Assembly: GCA_964629765.1 (NCBI GenBank)
Contig: CAZVTK010000040.1
Coordinates: forward strand, 1-33,286
DNA: 33,286 nucleotides
DNA from: RCIO01 sp964629765
GTDB lineage: Bacteria > Pseudomonadota > Alphaproteobacteria > Rhizobiales > Rhizobiaceae
Direction of reading: 5' to 3'
Positions 14,972 to 22,394 of the stretch are shown in pieces. The notes below the pieces were generated by a model. The model made no database searches and was not told the origin of the DNA. It was given only the letters and a program-made list of their open reading frames with translations. The position numbers and the translations under genes are program-made. How positions within the stretch are numbered: the stretch's first letter is position 1; each line of letters opens with the position of its first letter.

Positions 14972-15178
14972 TCATTCGTTGGTCGGCGATTTGATTCCGC
15001 CGCTGCTTTCGCGTCGGTTGACCTCCGGAAATATCCACATGCCGACGATCATGAACGGCCCGAGAAACATGATGACGCCCTGCAGATCCGGGCGCTGGCC
15101 GCTGCCGAAGAAAATATGGGCGCCGACGCCGACGCAAGCCACCACCGCCGAAAGGCCGATCTTGATATGTGTAGGCAT
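14972..15178 (-). CDS. Small two-helix membrane protein
   Basis: 68 residues with two hydrophobic segments (about residues 7-26 and 34-52) separated by a short loop (GSGQRPDLQG). The C-terminal tail is charged (PEVNRRESSGG). No family is recognised. It is believable as a gene because AAAGGAGG stands seven bases before its ATG, close to a perfect ribosome binding site. It is the last of three minus-strand genes encoding membrane proteins (desaturase-family protein, 130-residue protein, this one), separated from the second by an inverted-repeat element. Function is unknown; a helper or structural role for the membrane enzyme is only a guess. Confidence 0.6.
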   Translation of the reverse strand: MPTHIKIGLSAVVACVGVGAHIFFGSGQRPDLQGVIMFLGPFMIVGMWIFPEVNRRESSGGIKSPTNE

Positions 15179-15235
15179 GGTTCGTCCTCCTTTGCACTTG
15201 AGTCCTGCTGGAAGTCGCCCGACCTTCCACGGGCC

Positions 15236-15525
15236 CTAGACCGTTTCATGGTCAGATGGAATCGCTCTGCCGGCGGGCATTTGGTCCCAAGGTCGAGGGT
15301 TTCGGCGACGGTCGTATCGGGATACGGCCGAGCCGGAACCCGAAGGATTTGGGCCAAATGCACCCGGCCCGAAGGGTTTCCCCCAATTGGGTGGAATCGG
15401 GGCGGGCACCCGGTTCGTCGAGCCGCTCGGACGATGGAACCCCATCGCCTCTCGCGTCTCTCCTGCCGGATCGCCTCGCCATCGGAGAAACAGAGCCGTT
15501 TCCATCTGACCATGAAACGGTCTAG
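15236..15525. repeat. MITE-like element with 26-bp perfect terminal inverted repeats
   Basis: A 290-bp element. The first 26 bases (15236-15261, starting CTAGACCGTTTCATGGTCAG) are exactly the reverse complement of the last 26 (15500-15525). The symmetry continues imperfectly for a further eight or so bases (CTCTG / CAGAG). Inside is another inverted pair, GCATTTGGTCCC (15277-15288) and GGGCCAAATGC (15351-15361), so it is a mosaic. CTAG at both outer ends may be, or include, a target duplication. It encodes no protein: its open frames on both strands are artefacts of its base composition. The terminal sequence resembles intergenic repeats I recall from rhizobial genomes. It lies between two co-oriented membrane protein genes and its right end supplies the stop codon of one. 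Confidence 0.85.
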
Positions 15526-15914
15526 GATGTCGTTGCGGGCGAAAGCTGCGCGATCATCATTGCGAGCACTCCCACCTGACCGATCAGCAGCAAGGCCATG
15601 CCGGAGCGGGTGTCGCGGCGGGGTTCGGGCCATAGATCCAGAAGCGCCGGAACGAACAGGAAGATGATCCCTGCGACGACGACGAGGGAGGTCCAGCGCA
15701 GCTCCAGGTAGCCGAATCCGATGGTGGCGGTCGTGGCGGCCGCGAGCAGCCCGCCATTGACCAGCGTGATGGCCAGCCCGCCAGTCCGGTTCAGCGCCGC
15801 GGGGCGCCGCGATAGCGGGAAGAAGCCGGTCATGACCAGGAACGAGAAGCAGCACACGGTCCAGGCCAGGGCGAAACAAGACAGGGCCTGCCAGTTCGGC
15901 TCAAGCGCGTCCAT
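15522..15914 (-). CDS. Hypothetical four-helix membrane protein
   Basis: 130 residues with four hydrophobic segments (about residues 9-30, 44-66, 72-90 and 105-124), probably inner membrane. No family is recognised with confidence. The ATG at 15914 is chosen because GAAGGA lies eight bases upstream; another in-frame ATG three codons earlier has GAAGG directly abutting it. The TAG stop lies inside the end of the inverted-repeat element (CTAG at 15522-15525), so the original C-terminus may have been altered or trimmed by that insertion. It sits 59 bases downstream of the desaturase-family gene and is probably co-transcribed with it. Confidence 0.65.
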   Translation of the reverse strand: MDALEPNWQALSCFALAWTVCCFSFLVMTGFFPLSRRPAALNRTGGLAITLVNGGLLAAATTATIGFGYLELRWTSLVVVAGIIFLFVPALLDLWPEPRRDTRSGMALLLIGQVGVLAMMIAQLSPATTS

Positions 15915-15973
15915 GCTCGGCATCCTTCAGGAATGTGGGTGGCGGGCGCATCGTTCCCTGTCCTCGCCCATCG

Positions 15974-16765
15974 TCAAGTCGCGACGGGGTCGCTTCTCGC
16001 GGCCTCGACCTTCGGCGTTCTGGCCGTCCTGCGCATCGTCCGCTTCACGAAGCGCGTGTCGTAGCCGTTGAACAGATGGCCGAGCAGGCCGCGGTCGAGA
16101 TCGGATGTCCCGAACAGCCAGTCCATGATCGGAAAGGTGAGGTTCATGTTCCGCTCCATCATGATGGACTGGTTGTGATGGGCAGCGTGGTGGCGACGTA
16201 TCGTATTCACAAACGGTACGTGACGGACGAACCAGTTGTCGTCCACATGGCAGCAAAAATGCATGAACTCATAGATGAGATACATCGAGGTCGTGGTGGC
16301 GATGAACAGCCATCCAGTGTTCGCCGAGACCAGGTAACCGAGAGCGAGCGCCCCGGGGATCGATATCAGCGTGAACACCACCAGCGCATAGGGCGGGAAG
16401 AAGGTCACTCGCCAGTCGTTGTGGTCGGCGAAGCGCATCTCCTCCTCCGTGAAGAACTGGTGATGCATCAGGGTATGACGGTTGTAGATGGCCCGAAGCG
16501 CCTTGATCCGCGACGGCCTGTGCATGACGAAGCGATGGATCCACCACTCGAAGAAATTGGCTCCGAGGAAGGTGACTGGGATGATCAGGTACTCCGACCA
16601 CGCCGCATCGCGCACATTGGACAGGTAGACGTAGAGGCTGACGAACCCAATCGTATAGATGATGAAGACGTGCAGCCAGCCATTGTACCAACCGGCCACC
16701 CGCTCCCTGTAGTTCGCCCGGTACTTCAGTTGCCGGTCGGACATCGAAGGCGAGGCGATTTCCAT
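15974..16765 (-). CDS. Fatty acid hydroxylase/sterol desaturase family membrane protein
   Basis: A 263-residue integral membrane di-iron enzyme. The histidine clusters expected of the superfamily are complete: H77-x4-H82, H97-x3-HH102, H169-x3-H173, and HH193-xx-HH197. About four hydrophobic segments lie around them (30-50, 58-75, 122-143 and 150-168). Members use O2 and reductant to hydroxylate or desaturate a lipid, sterol, carotenoid or alkane-like substrate; which one applies here cannot be told. The start ATG at 16765 is set by AGGAGGG seven bases upstream (16773-16779), and the longer open frame upstream is ignored. It heads a minus-strand cluster with two small membrane proteins and is divergent from the DUF6166-like gene. 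Confidence 0.85.
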   Translation of the reverse strand: MEIASPSMSDRQLKYRANYRERVAGWYNGWLHVFIIYTIGFVSLYVYLSNVRDAAWSEYLIIPVTFLGANFFEWWIHRFVMHRPSRIKALRAIYNRHTLMHHQFFTEEEMRFADHNDWRVTFFPPYALVVFTLISIPGALALGYLVSANTGWLFIATTTSMYLIYEFMHFCCHVDDNWFVRHVPFVNTIRRHHAAHHNQSIMMERNMNLTFPIMDWLFGTSDLDRGLLGHLFNGYDTRFVKRTMRRTARTPKVEAARSDPVAT

Positions 16766-16837
16766 CGGTGAACCCTCCTGTGAAGCTGGAACGGGCCTCC
16801 GGTCCAAGGTCGCTGGCGGCGCCCAACTGATCGACAA

Positions 16838-16860
16838 TTGACATATCAGATCAATATCAG
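16838..16860. promoter_or_regulatory. Divergent promoter region with tandem ATATCAG repeats
   Basis: In the 158 bases between the divergent desaturase-family and DUF6166-like genes, TTGACA (16838-16843) is a perfect -35 hexamer for the plus strand, though only a poor -10 follows at 16861. ATATCAG occurs at 16843-16849 and 16854-16860, 11 bp apart, overlapping the hexamer. One-turn spacing on a -35 box is typical of an operator. The GntR protein encoded further along is one candidate to bind it. Confidence 0.35.
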
Positions 16861-16923
16861 TAGGGCAACAGACGATGCAGGATCGGCCTGCAAGGGATCG
16901 ACGGCGGCATGTGGGAGGAAGAT

Positions 16924-17286
16924 ATGAAAACCTATGTCGGCGAACGGACGATCGATGGCATCGTCGTGACCGTCGCCGGGCGGCCTCTCGATCCCCGCAT
17001 GGAGACGGCATGCTTCTCCCGCAACGGCTTCGAATGGAGCTACGAGGGCCCGGAGCCCAGGCAACTCGCCTTCGCGCTGCTCTTCGACCACCTTTCCGAC
17101 GAGGCTCTCGCCAAGACGCTGGTCGACCCTTTCATGAAGGCGGTTGTCGCCAATTTCGACAATGACTGGACGATGACGTCGGATGACATGGCGGCGGCGC
17201 TCGAAGCTCTTTCCCGCTCGGCCGGCTGGAAGGGGATGACCTTTGTCGACGGGCGGCCTGCGGAAGCGGAAGCCCGGCATTCCTGA
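16924..17286 (+). CDS. DUF6166-like small soluble protein
   Basis: 120 residues, no signal peptide or membrane segment. The opening TYVGERTIDGIVVTVAGRPLDP, the FEWSYEGPEPRQLAFALL segment and the mixed acidic composition match small proteins annotated as DUF6166, which have no assigned function. The ATG at 16924 is preferred over an in-frame ATG 15 bases upstream because GGGAGGA (16913-16919) precedes it. The alcohol dehydrogenase gene follows after 50 bases on the same strand, so the two may be co-transcribed. Confidence is good that this is a real gene and moderate for the family name. Confidence 0.65.
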   Translation: MKTYVGERTIDGIVVTVAGRPLDPRMETACFSRNGFEWSYEGPEPRQLAFALLFDHLSDEALAKTLVDPFMKAVVANFDNDWTMTSDDMAAALEALSRSAGWKGMTFVDGRPAEAEARHS

Positions 17287-17336
17287 CCACCGCAGAGGTC
17301 CGGCCTGTACCGCACCACTTTCGGACGCGCGAGACC

Positions 17337-18452
17337 ATGTCGATCGAATATCGAGCAGCAGTCCTTCGTGCTCCGGGCCGGCGCCTGTCGGTCGAGCGCG
17401 TTCAGGCCCGCGACCTCGGGCCGGACGACGTGCTGGTCAAGATTGCGGCAGCCGGGCTTTGCCATACCGATCTTGAGGTGATCGAAGGGTCGTTGGCCTG
17501 TCCTGTTCCGATCGTGCTCGGCCACGAGGCGGCGGGTGTTGTGACGGAGGTGGGCTCGCAGGTTGTTTCAGCAAGACCGGGCGATTCCGTAGTGCTGTCG
17601 TGGAACCCGAATTGCGGCGGGTGCTTCCACTGCCGACGCGCCCAACCGATTCTGTGCGAGGTCTTCACCGGCAATGCTCGCGAGGCATACGATTTCTTCG
17701 GCAGGCCCCAGTCCTGGTCGGGCGAAGGCGAGCCCCTGCACCACCTGATGTACCTGGGAGCATTTGCGGAATACTGCGTAGTGCCCGCCGCGCAGGCGAT
17801 TCCCGTACCAAGGGAGATCCCGCTCGACCGTGCCTGTCTCATCGGCTGCGGCGTGATGACCGGCGTGGGGGCAGCACTCAACGTCGCCCATATCGAGCGT
17901 GGCGGCTCCGTCCTCGTCATCGGCTGCGGCGGCGTGGGTCTGGCGGCCGTGCAGGGCGCGCGGTTGGCTGGCGCCGGCACGATCATTGCCGCCGATCTCC
18001 TTGATGACAAAATGGCGCTTGCACGAAAGCTGGGGGCTACGCATAGCGTGAATGCCGGGGCGGGCGGGGTCGTGGAATTCGTCAGGGACGTCACCGGCGG
18101 GCGCGGCGCCGACGTCGTCCTCGAATCCGCGGGCAATCCCGCCGCGTTCAGAATGTCGGCGGAGTCAGCGCGGCCCGGCGGCGAGATCGTGTGGCTGGGA
18201 AAGATAAACGTCGACGCCGAGGTGGGTTTCCGCTGGGGTTCGCTGATGCAGGAGAAACGCATCACGCGCTCGAGCTACGGCGGCGCGCGGCCGGCGCGGG
18301 ACTTCCCCATGCTGGCCAAGCGTTACCTTGACGGCTCGCTCCTGCTCGACGAGCTCATCACCGGACGCGTGTCCCTCGACGGCCTGGATGCCGCCTTCGA
18401 CGACCTGCGCGCCGGAACCGCCATACGGAATGTGGTCGTGTTCGGGAACTGA
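17337..18452 (+). CDS. Zinc-dependent alcohol dehydrogenase (class III/AdhC-like MDR)
   Basis: A 371-residue medium-chain dehydrogenase. Catalytic zinc ligands are Cys42 (GLCHTD), His63-Glu64 (GHEAAG) and Cys171 (LIGCGVMTG). The structural zinc site has all four cysteines, 93, 96, 99 and 107 (CGGCFHCRRAQPILC). The dinucleotide motif is GCGGVG (196-201), with Asp220 favouring NAD over NADP. The overall form is that of class III / S-(hydroxymethyl)glutathione-type and aryl-alcohol dehydrogenases, but substrate cannot be fixed. It could oxidise an alcohol made by the nearby hydroxylase-family protein, though that is speculation. It lies downstream of the DUF6166-like gene and three bases from the convergent GntR gene. 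Confidence 0.9.
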   Translation: MSIEYRAAVLRAPGRRLSVERVQARDLGPDDVLVKIAAAGLCHTDLEVIEGSLACPVPIVLGHEAAGVVTEVGSQVVSARPGDSVVLSWNPNCGGCFHCRRAQPILCEVFTGNAREAYDFFGRPQSWSGEGEPLHHLMYLGAFAEYCVVPAAQAIPVPREIPLDRACLIGCGVMTGVGAALNVAHIERGGSVLVIGCGGVGLAAVQGARLAGAGTIIAADLLDDKMALARKLGATHSVNAGAGGVVEFVRDVTGGRGADVVLESAGNPAAFRMSAESARPGGEIVWLGKINVDAEVGFRWGSLMQEKRITRSSYGGARPARDFPMLAKRYLDGSLLLDELITGRVSLDGLDAAFDDLRAGTAIRNVVVFGN

Positions 18453-18455
18453 GGA

Positions 18456-19121
18456 TCAGTGCTCCAGCGTCTTGCGCGCGAAGCTGTCTATGTAGTCCAT
18501 CAGCGCATCGGAGGCTTGAGCGGCCGCCTGCGCGTCGCCTTTGGCGATTGCGGTGGCGACCGCGGCGTGAAGGCTCGCGGTCAGAGGGAGATCGGCGGAC
18601 GCCTTGTAGTGGTAATACCAGAAGCGCCGCGACTGCCCTGCCATCAGACCCATGGCGCGCTGCGCGAATTCGTTGCTCGCGGCGGAGGCCACCATCAGGT
18701 TGAACTGGCGGTCCAGGCGCATGAAGCCGATATCGTCGGCCTTCCTCGACGCCTCGTGCATTCTTCTGGCCAACGTGTCGAAGGCGCGCTTTTCCCGCTC
18801 GTCCGCGCGCTCGGCAGCCAGCCGCGCCATGAGGCGCTCAAGCTCACGACGCACTTCCAGCAGCCGCAACTGTGTGTGCAGGTTGATCTCGGAGACCAGG
18901 ACGCCCCGACGCGGCAGTATCTCGACCAGTCCGTCCAGCGACAGGCGTTGCAACGCCTCGCGAACGGGCGTGCGCCCCATGTCGAGCTGGTCGGCGAGCG
19001 ACTGCTCCGAGAGGACCGTCCGCGGCGGCAGCCGGAGGGTGACGATCAGCTCCTCGATTTCCCGGTATGCCCGGTCGGCGAGCTTTTCCGAGATGCCGGC
19101 GGATGATAACACGTTCGACAT
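18456..19121 (-). CDS. GntR-family transcriptional regulator, FadR/FCD subfamily
   Basis: A 221-residue regulator. The N-terminal winged helix-turn-helix (about residues 12-75; LSEQSLADQLDMGRTPVREALQRL) is followed by an all-helical FCD ligand-binding domain with the usual Asp/His metal-site pattern (MRLDRQFN and SLHAAVATAI). The start is the internal ATG at 19121 (MSNVLSSAG); the upstream extension is proline- and arginine-rich non-family sequence. FCD regulators typically repress catabolic genes and respond to carboxylic acids. It is convergent with the alcohol dehydrogenase and lies 160 bases downstream of the LysR gene on the same strand. Candidate targets are the dehydrogenase or TRAP operons. 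Confidence 0.87.
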   Translation of the reverse strand: MSNVLSSAGISEKLADRAYREIEELIVTLRLPPRTVLSEQSLADQLDMGRTPVREALQRLSLDGLVEILPRRGVLVSEINLHTQLRLLEVRRELERLMARLAAERADEREKRAFDTLARRMHEASRKADDIGFMRLDRQFNLMVASAASNEFAQRAMGLMAGQSRRFWYYHYKASADLPLTASLHAAVATAIAKGDAQAAAQASDALMDYIDSFARKTLEH

Positions 19122-19281
19122 CCTCGAGCGAAGGTGAACCGGAGGCGTCGACGCCGACGCGGGAATGCCCGCCCGCTGCGCCCCCTCCCCCGCGCCTGGA
19201 CGGCACGGCATTCCTTGTGGTTTCCTTTGGCCGCAGCGTCAAGCAGGCCAGCCGGCGCGGGGCTGAAAGGCGCCGGCCGGG

Positions 19282-20193
19282 TCAGCCCGGACCCTCCTCC
19301 TGGACATGCTGCGCGGCTAGTCGCGCCGCCAGTTCCGCCAATATCGTGATCGCCGGATGGACGTTGGAGGCCGGATAGATAGCCGACAGACTGAAGGTGC
19401 ACATCGGCGGATCTGTCGCGAACACGCGCAGCCGGCCGTCCTGCAGCTCTCGTTTGACGACCGCCGGCGCGACGCAGGCGACGCCGACCCCTTCCGACGC
19501 AAGGCTTATCATCGTCGCCACGCTCGTGCATCCGTAGAACGACTTGGGCCGACATCCATGGCTCGAGAACCAATCCTGCACGGCGACATTGAGATGCGAG
19601 CCGTGCGTATGGCAGATGAATTGCACGTCCTTCAGGTCCTCCGGTGTCAGCGTACGCTCCGGCAGGGGCAGCGACGGCTGCCCTACGAGAGTCATGCAGA
19701 CCGTGTGCAGAAAAACGCTCTTGATATGCGGGTCGGTGTAGCCGCCGGCCAGGATCGCCATGTCCAGCTCTCCCGAGAGTATCTTCCGATGCAGGTTCAC
19801 GCTCATATCGACGAAGAGCTCCAGAACGATGTTCGGATACTCGGTCGACAGGTTCGCTATCAATCGCGGTAGCCACGTCAGCGCGACATTGTCGATCACG
19901 CCCAGCCTGACGATGCCGCTCACCGCATGCCTGTCGCCGATTTGTGACCGCATCTCCGAGGCGAGCGCGAGCATGCGGTCCGCATAGCCGACCAGCTCGC
20001 GCCCCTTCACGGTGAGCTGCGCCCGATGGCCGGACCGGTCGAAGAGCTCGGCCTGGAGGGAGGTCTCAAGCTCGCGAATGCGGCCCGTGATCGACGGCTG
20101 CGTGGTGTGGAGGTGCTGCGCGGCGGCCGCGAAGCTTCCCAGGCGGACGATGCAGGCGAACGTCTCCAACTGCTTGAGGGTGACCGTCTCCAT
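19282..20193 (-). CDS. LysR-family transcriptional regulator
   Basis: A 303-residue LysR-type protein. The winged helix-turn-helix occupies about residues 4-62 (LKQLETFACIVRLGSFAAAAQHLHTTQPSITGRIRELE), followed by a periplasmic-binding-like effector domain from about residue 92 (GIVRLGVIDNVALTWLP). It is divergent from hyuA with 128 bases between them, the classic arrangement for a LysR activator of the operon it faces, so control of hyuAB-amidohydrolase-TRAP is the likely job. The effector is presumably the operon's substrate or an intermediate. The ATG at 20193 has only a weak AGGT ahead of it. Confidence 0.9.
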   Translation of the reverse strand: METVTLKQLETFACIVRLGSFAAAAQHLHTTQPSITGRIRELETSLQAELFDRSGHRAQLTVKGRELVGYADRMLALASEMRSQIGDRHAVSGIVRLGVIDNVALTWLPRLIANLSTEYPNIVLELFVDMSVNLHRKILSGELDMAILAGGYTDPHIKSVFLHTVCMTLVGQPSLPLPERTLTPEDLKDVQFICHTHGSHLNVAVQDWFSSHGCRPKSFYGCTSVATMISLASEGVGVACVAPAVVKRELQDGRLRVFATDPPMCTFSLSAIYPASNVHPAITILAELAARLAAQHVQEEGPG

Positions 20194-20228
20194 AATCCAA
20201 ACCTATCAATCTTCAACAGTTCAAACAA

Positions 20229-20257
20229 TTGGATTCTCGAAGAGGGATTTGTTTAAG
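20229..20257 (+). promoter_or_regulatory. Candidate hyuA promoter in the LysR-hyuA divergent region
   Basis: TTGGAT (20229-20234) and TTTAAG (20252-20257) are spaced 17 bp, a weak activator-dependent type of promoter. The region is clearly more AT-rich than its surroundings. GTTCAAAC just upstream and GTTTAAGCTGAAC (imperfect palindrome, 20251-20263) could be LysR contact sites. No decisive T-N11-A palindrome is obvious. Confidence 0.3.
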
Positions 20258-20321
20258 CTGAACACAATGCCGGATCCGCTTGGATATGGTTTGAAATTGT
20301 AATGCATGATGGGAGTTGATT

Positions 20322-22394
20322 GTGAATTTGCCAAGAATAAGGATTGCGGCCGATGTAGGGGGGACTTTTACAGATTTGGTCGCCGTAGGCGACGATGGGA
20401 TGCTGGAAACAAGGAAAGTTTCCTCCACTCCGGAGGATTATTCCATCGGTGTGATCCAGGGGGTTTCCGAACTGCTCGAAAATATCGGGCGCGAGATGTC
20501 GGAAATCGAAGCGTTGGTCCATGGCTGCACTGTGGCGACAAACGCAATTCTCCAGGCGAATGGCGCGCGCACCGCGCTTATCACCACCAAGGGCTTCAGG
20601 GACGTCCTGGAGCTCCGGCGCGTCCGGGTGCCACGGCTTTATGATCCGACCTATGTCAAGCCGCGTCCTCTTGTCCCGCGCGAGCTCAGGTTCGAGGTCA
20701 CGGAGCGCCTCGACCATCGCGGCAACGTCGTACGCCCCCTCGACCTCGATGAGCTACGCGACGTGATCGCGCGCATTGCCGAATCGGGGGCAACGGCGGT
20801 CGCAGTCTGCCTTCTCCATTCATATGCCAACCCCGCCCATGAAAGGGTCATCGGAGAGGCGGTGGCGGAGGCACTGCCGGGCTGCTTCGTGTCCCTTTCG
20901 GTCGATGTCCTGCCCGAGATCCGCGAATATGAGCGCACGAGCACGACCGTCATCAATTCTTACGTGGGGCCTCCCGTCGAGCACTATCTGCGCTCCCTGC
21001 AGCGCTCCATGCTGCGGGCGGGCGTGGATGGGCCGCTTCTGATCATGCATTCGAACGGCGGCATCCTCCAGGCCGAAACGGTCATCAGGAAGCCGGCGCA
21101 GATCATCGAGTGCGGTCCCGCCGCAGGCGTCATAGCAAGCGACGTCCTGGCGCGCCGCATGGGCATCCCCAACGCGATAACCTTCGATATGGGCGGGACC
21201 ACCGCCAAGGCTTCGATCATCGAGAAGGGGCGCCTCCTCCGCACCGACGAATACGAGGTCGGCGGCGGCATCTCGCTGAGCAATCCGCTGCTGAACGGTG
21301 CCGGCTACGCGTTGAAGCTGCCGGTGATCGATATCTCCGAGGTGGGAGCGGGCGGCGGCAGCATGGTGACGATCGACAAGGCCGGGGCGCTGAAGGTCGG
21401 GCCCGAAAGCGCGGGTGCCGCGCCCGGCCCCATCTGCTATGGGGCGGGCGGGACCAGAGTCACCGTCACGGACGCCAACGTCGTCCTCGGCTACCTGAAT
21501 CCGGAAAGCCTTGCCGGCGGCACCGTCCCGATCCATTTCGACGCAGCCTTTAAGGCTGTCGAGGACCAGGTTGCCGAACCGTTGGGTGTCGAGGTCGCGG
21601 ATGCGGCCTACGGCGTTTATCTGGTGACGACCGCCAACATGATGCGGGCGATAAAGGCGGTGTCCACGCACAGGGGCCGCGATCCGCGCGACTTCTCGAT
21701 GATCGCCTTCGGCGGCAATGGCGGGATCTTCGCCACGCAGCTTGCTGGCGCCCTCCAGATGGAGCGGGTGATCATTCCGCCGGCCGCCGGCGTCTTCAGC
21801 GCGGTCGGCCTCCTTGACTCCGATATCCAGGCTACAGAGAGCCGCGCCTTCCTGCGCGATCTCCGGGAGGTCGCGGAAGCCGGGATCGAGGAGCTTTTCG
21901 ACGAGCTCCAGTCGCAGGTGGCCGAGCAGCTCGGGGCTCCCCCCGATACGATCGACTTTCGCCGGGCGGCCATGATTCGGTATGCCGGCCAGGCATTCGA
22001 GCTCGAGATTCCGTTCGAGCAGGGCGCTTCGCCGGACGCCGTGGCCGACCGCTTCGAGGTCGAGCACGAAAGCACCTATGGCCATCGCTTCAGCGGAGAC
22101 ATGTCGATTCAGGTCGTCGGCTTGCGGGTCTCGGGAACGCTGCGTGGCGACAAGCCCCTCCGTCTTGCGGCCGGCGTACGGGACGAAGGCAAGGCTCGCG
22201 GTGAGCGCAACGCCTATTTCGGCGCTTCCCATGGCTGGATCGCCACGCCGGTGCTGCGCAGAAGCGATCTCTCGCAGGAGCTTACGCGAGGACCGATCAT
22301 CGTCGAGGAATACGAGGGCACGACTGTCGTCGGGCCGACCTCCGGCGCCCGGCTCGACGGGCTGGGCAACATCGTAATCGAGGTCACGCTATGA
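20322..22394 (+). CDS. hyuA: Hydantoinase/oxoprolinase family protein, subunit A
   Basis: A 690-residue ATP-binding subunit of the HyuA/HyuB (N-methylhydantoinase, 5-oxoprolinase, acetone/acetophenone carboxylase) superfamily. The ASKHA-type phosphate motifs are DVGGTFTD (11-18) and DMGGTT (289-294), and GGNGG lies at 464-468. With subunit B it hydrolyses or carboxylates a cyclic imide, lactam or ketone using ATP. GTG at 20322 is chosen because GGGAG stands six bases upstream; a TTG six bases earlier abuts that site. The stop overlaps the hyuB start by four bases (ATGA). The downstream amidohydrolase favours a lactam or hydantoin-type substrate over a ketone, but this is inference. Confidence 0.9.
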   Translation: MNLPRIRIAADVGGTFTDLVAVGDDGMLETRKVSSTPEDYSIGVIQGVSELLENIGREMSEIEALVHGCTVATNAILQANGARTALITTKGFRDVLELRRVRVPRLYDPTYVKPRPLVPRELRFEVTERLDHRGNVVRPLDLDELRDVIARIAESGATAVAVCLLHSYANPAHERVIGEAVAEALPGCFVSLSVDVLPEIREYERTSTTVINSYVGPPVEHYLRSLQRSMLRAGVDGPLLIMHSNGGILQAETVIRKPAQIIECGPAAGVIASDVLARRMGIPNAITFDMGGTTAKASIIEKGRLLRTDEYEVGGGISLSNPLLNGAGYALKLPVIDISEVGAGGGSMVTIDKAGALKVGPESAGAAPGPICYGAGGTRVTVTDANVVLGYLNPESLAGGTVPIHFDAAFKAVEDQVAEPLGVEVADAAYGVYLVTTANMMRAIKAVSTHRGRDPRDFSMIAFGGNGGIFATQLAGALQMERVIIPPAAGVFSAVGLLDSDIQATESRAFLRDLREVAEAGIEELFDELQSQVAEQLGAPPDTIDFRRAAMIRYAGQAFELEIPFEQGASPDAVADRFEVEHESTYGHRFSGDMSIQVVGLRVSGTLRGDKPLRLAAGVRDEGKARGERNAYFGASHGWIATPVLRRSDLSQELTRGPIIVEEYEGTTVVGPTSGARLDGLGNIVIEVTL

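Noticed and set aside
15049..15879. Open frames through the inverted-repeat element on both strands
   Set aside because: They are produced by the GC-rich repeat, lack family similarity and overlap two better supported small genes.
20822..22232. Long minus-strand frame opposite hyuA
   Set aside because: It is the mirror of the strongly conserved hyuA coding sequence and has no start signals or family match.
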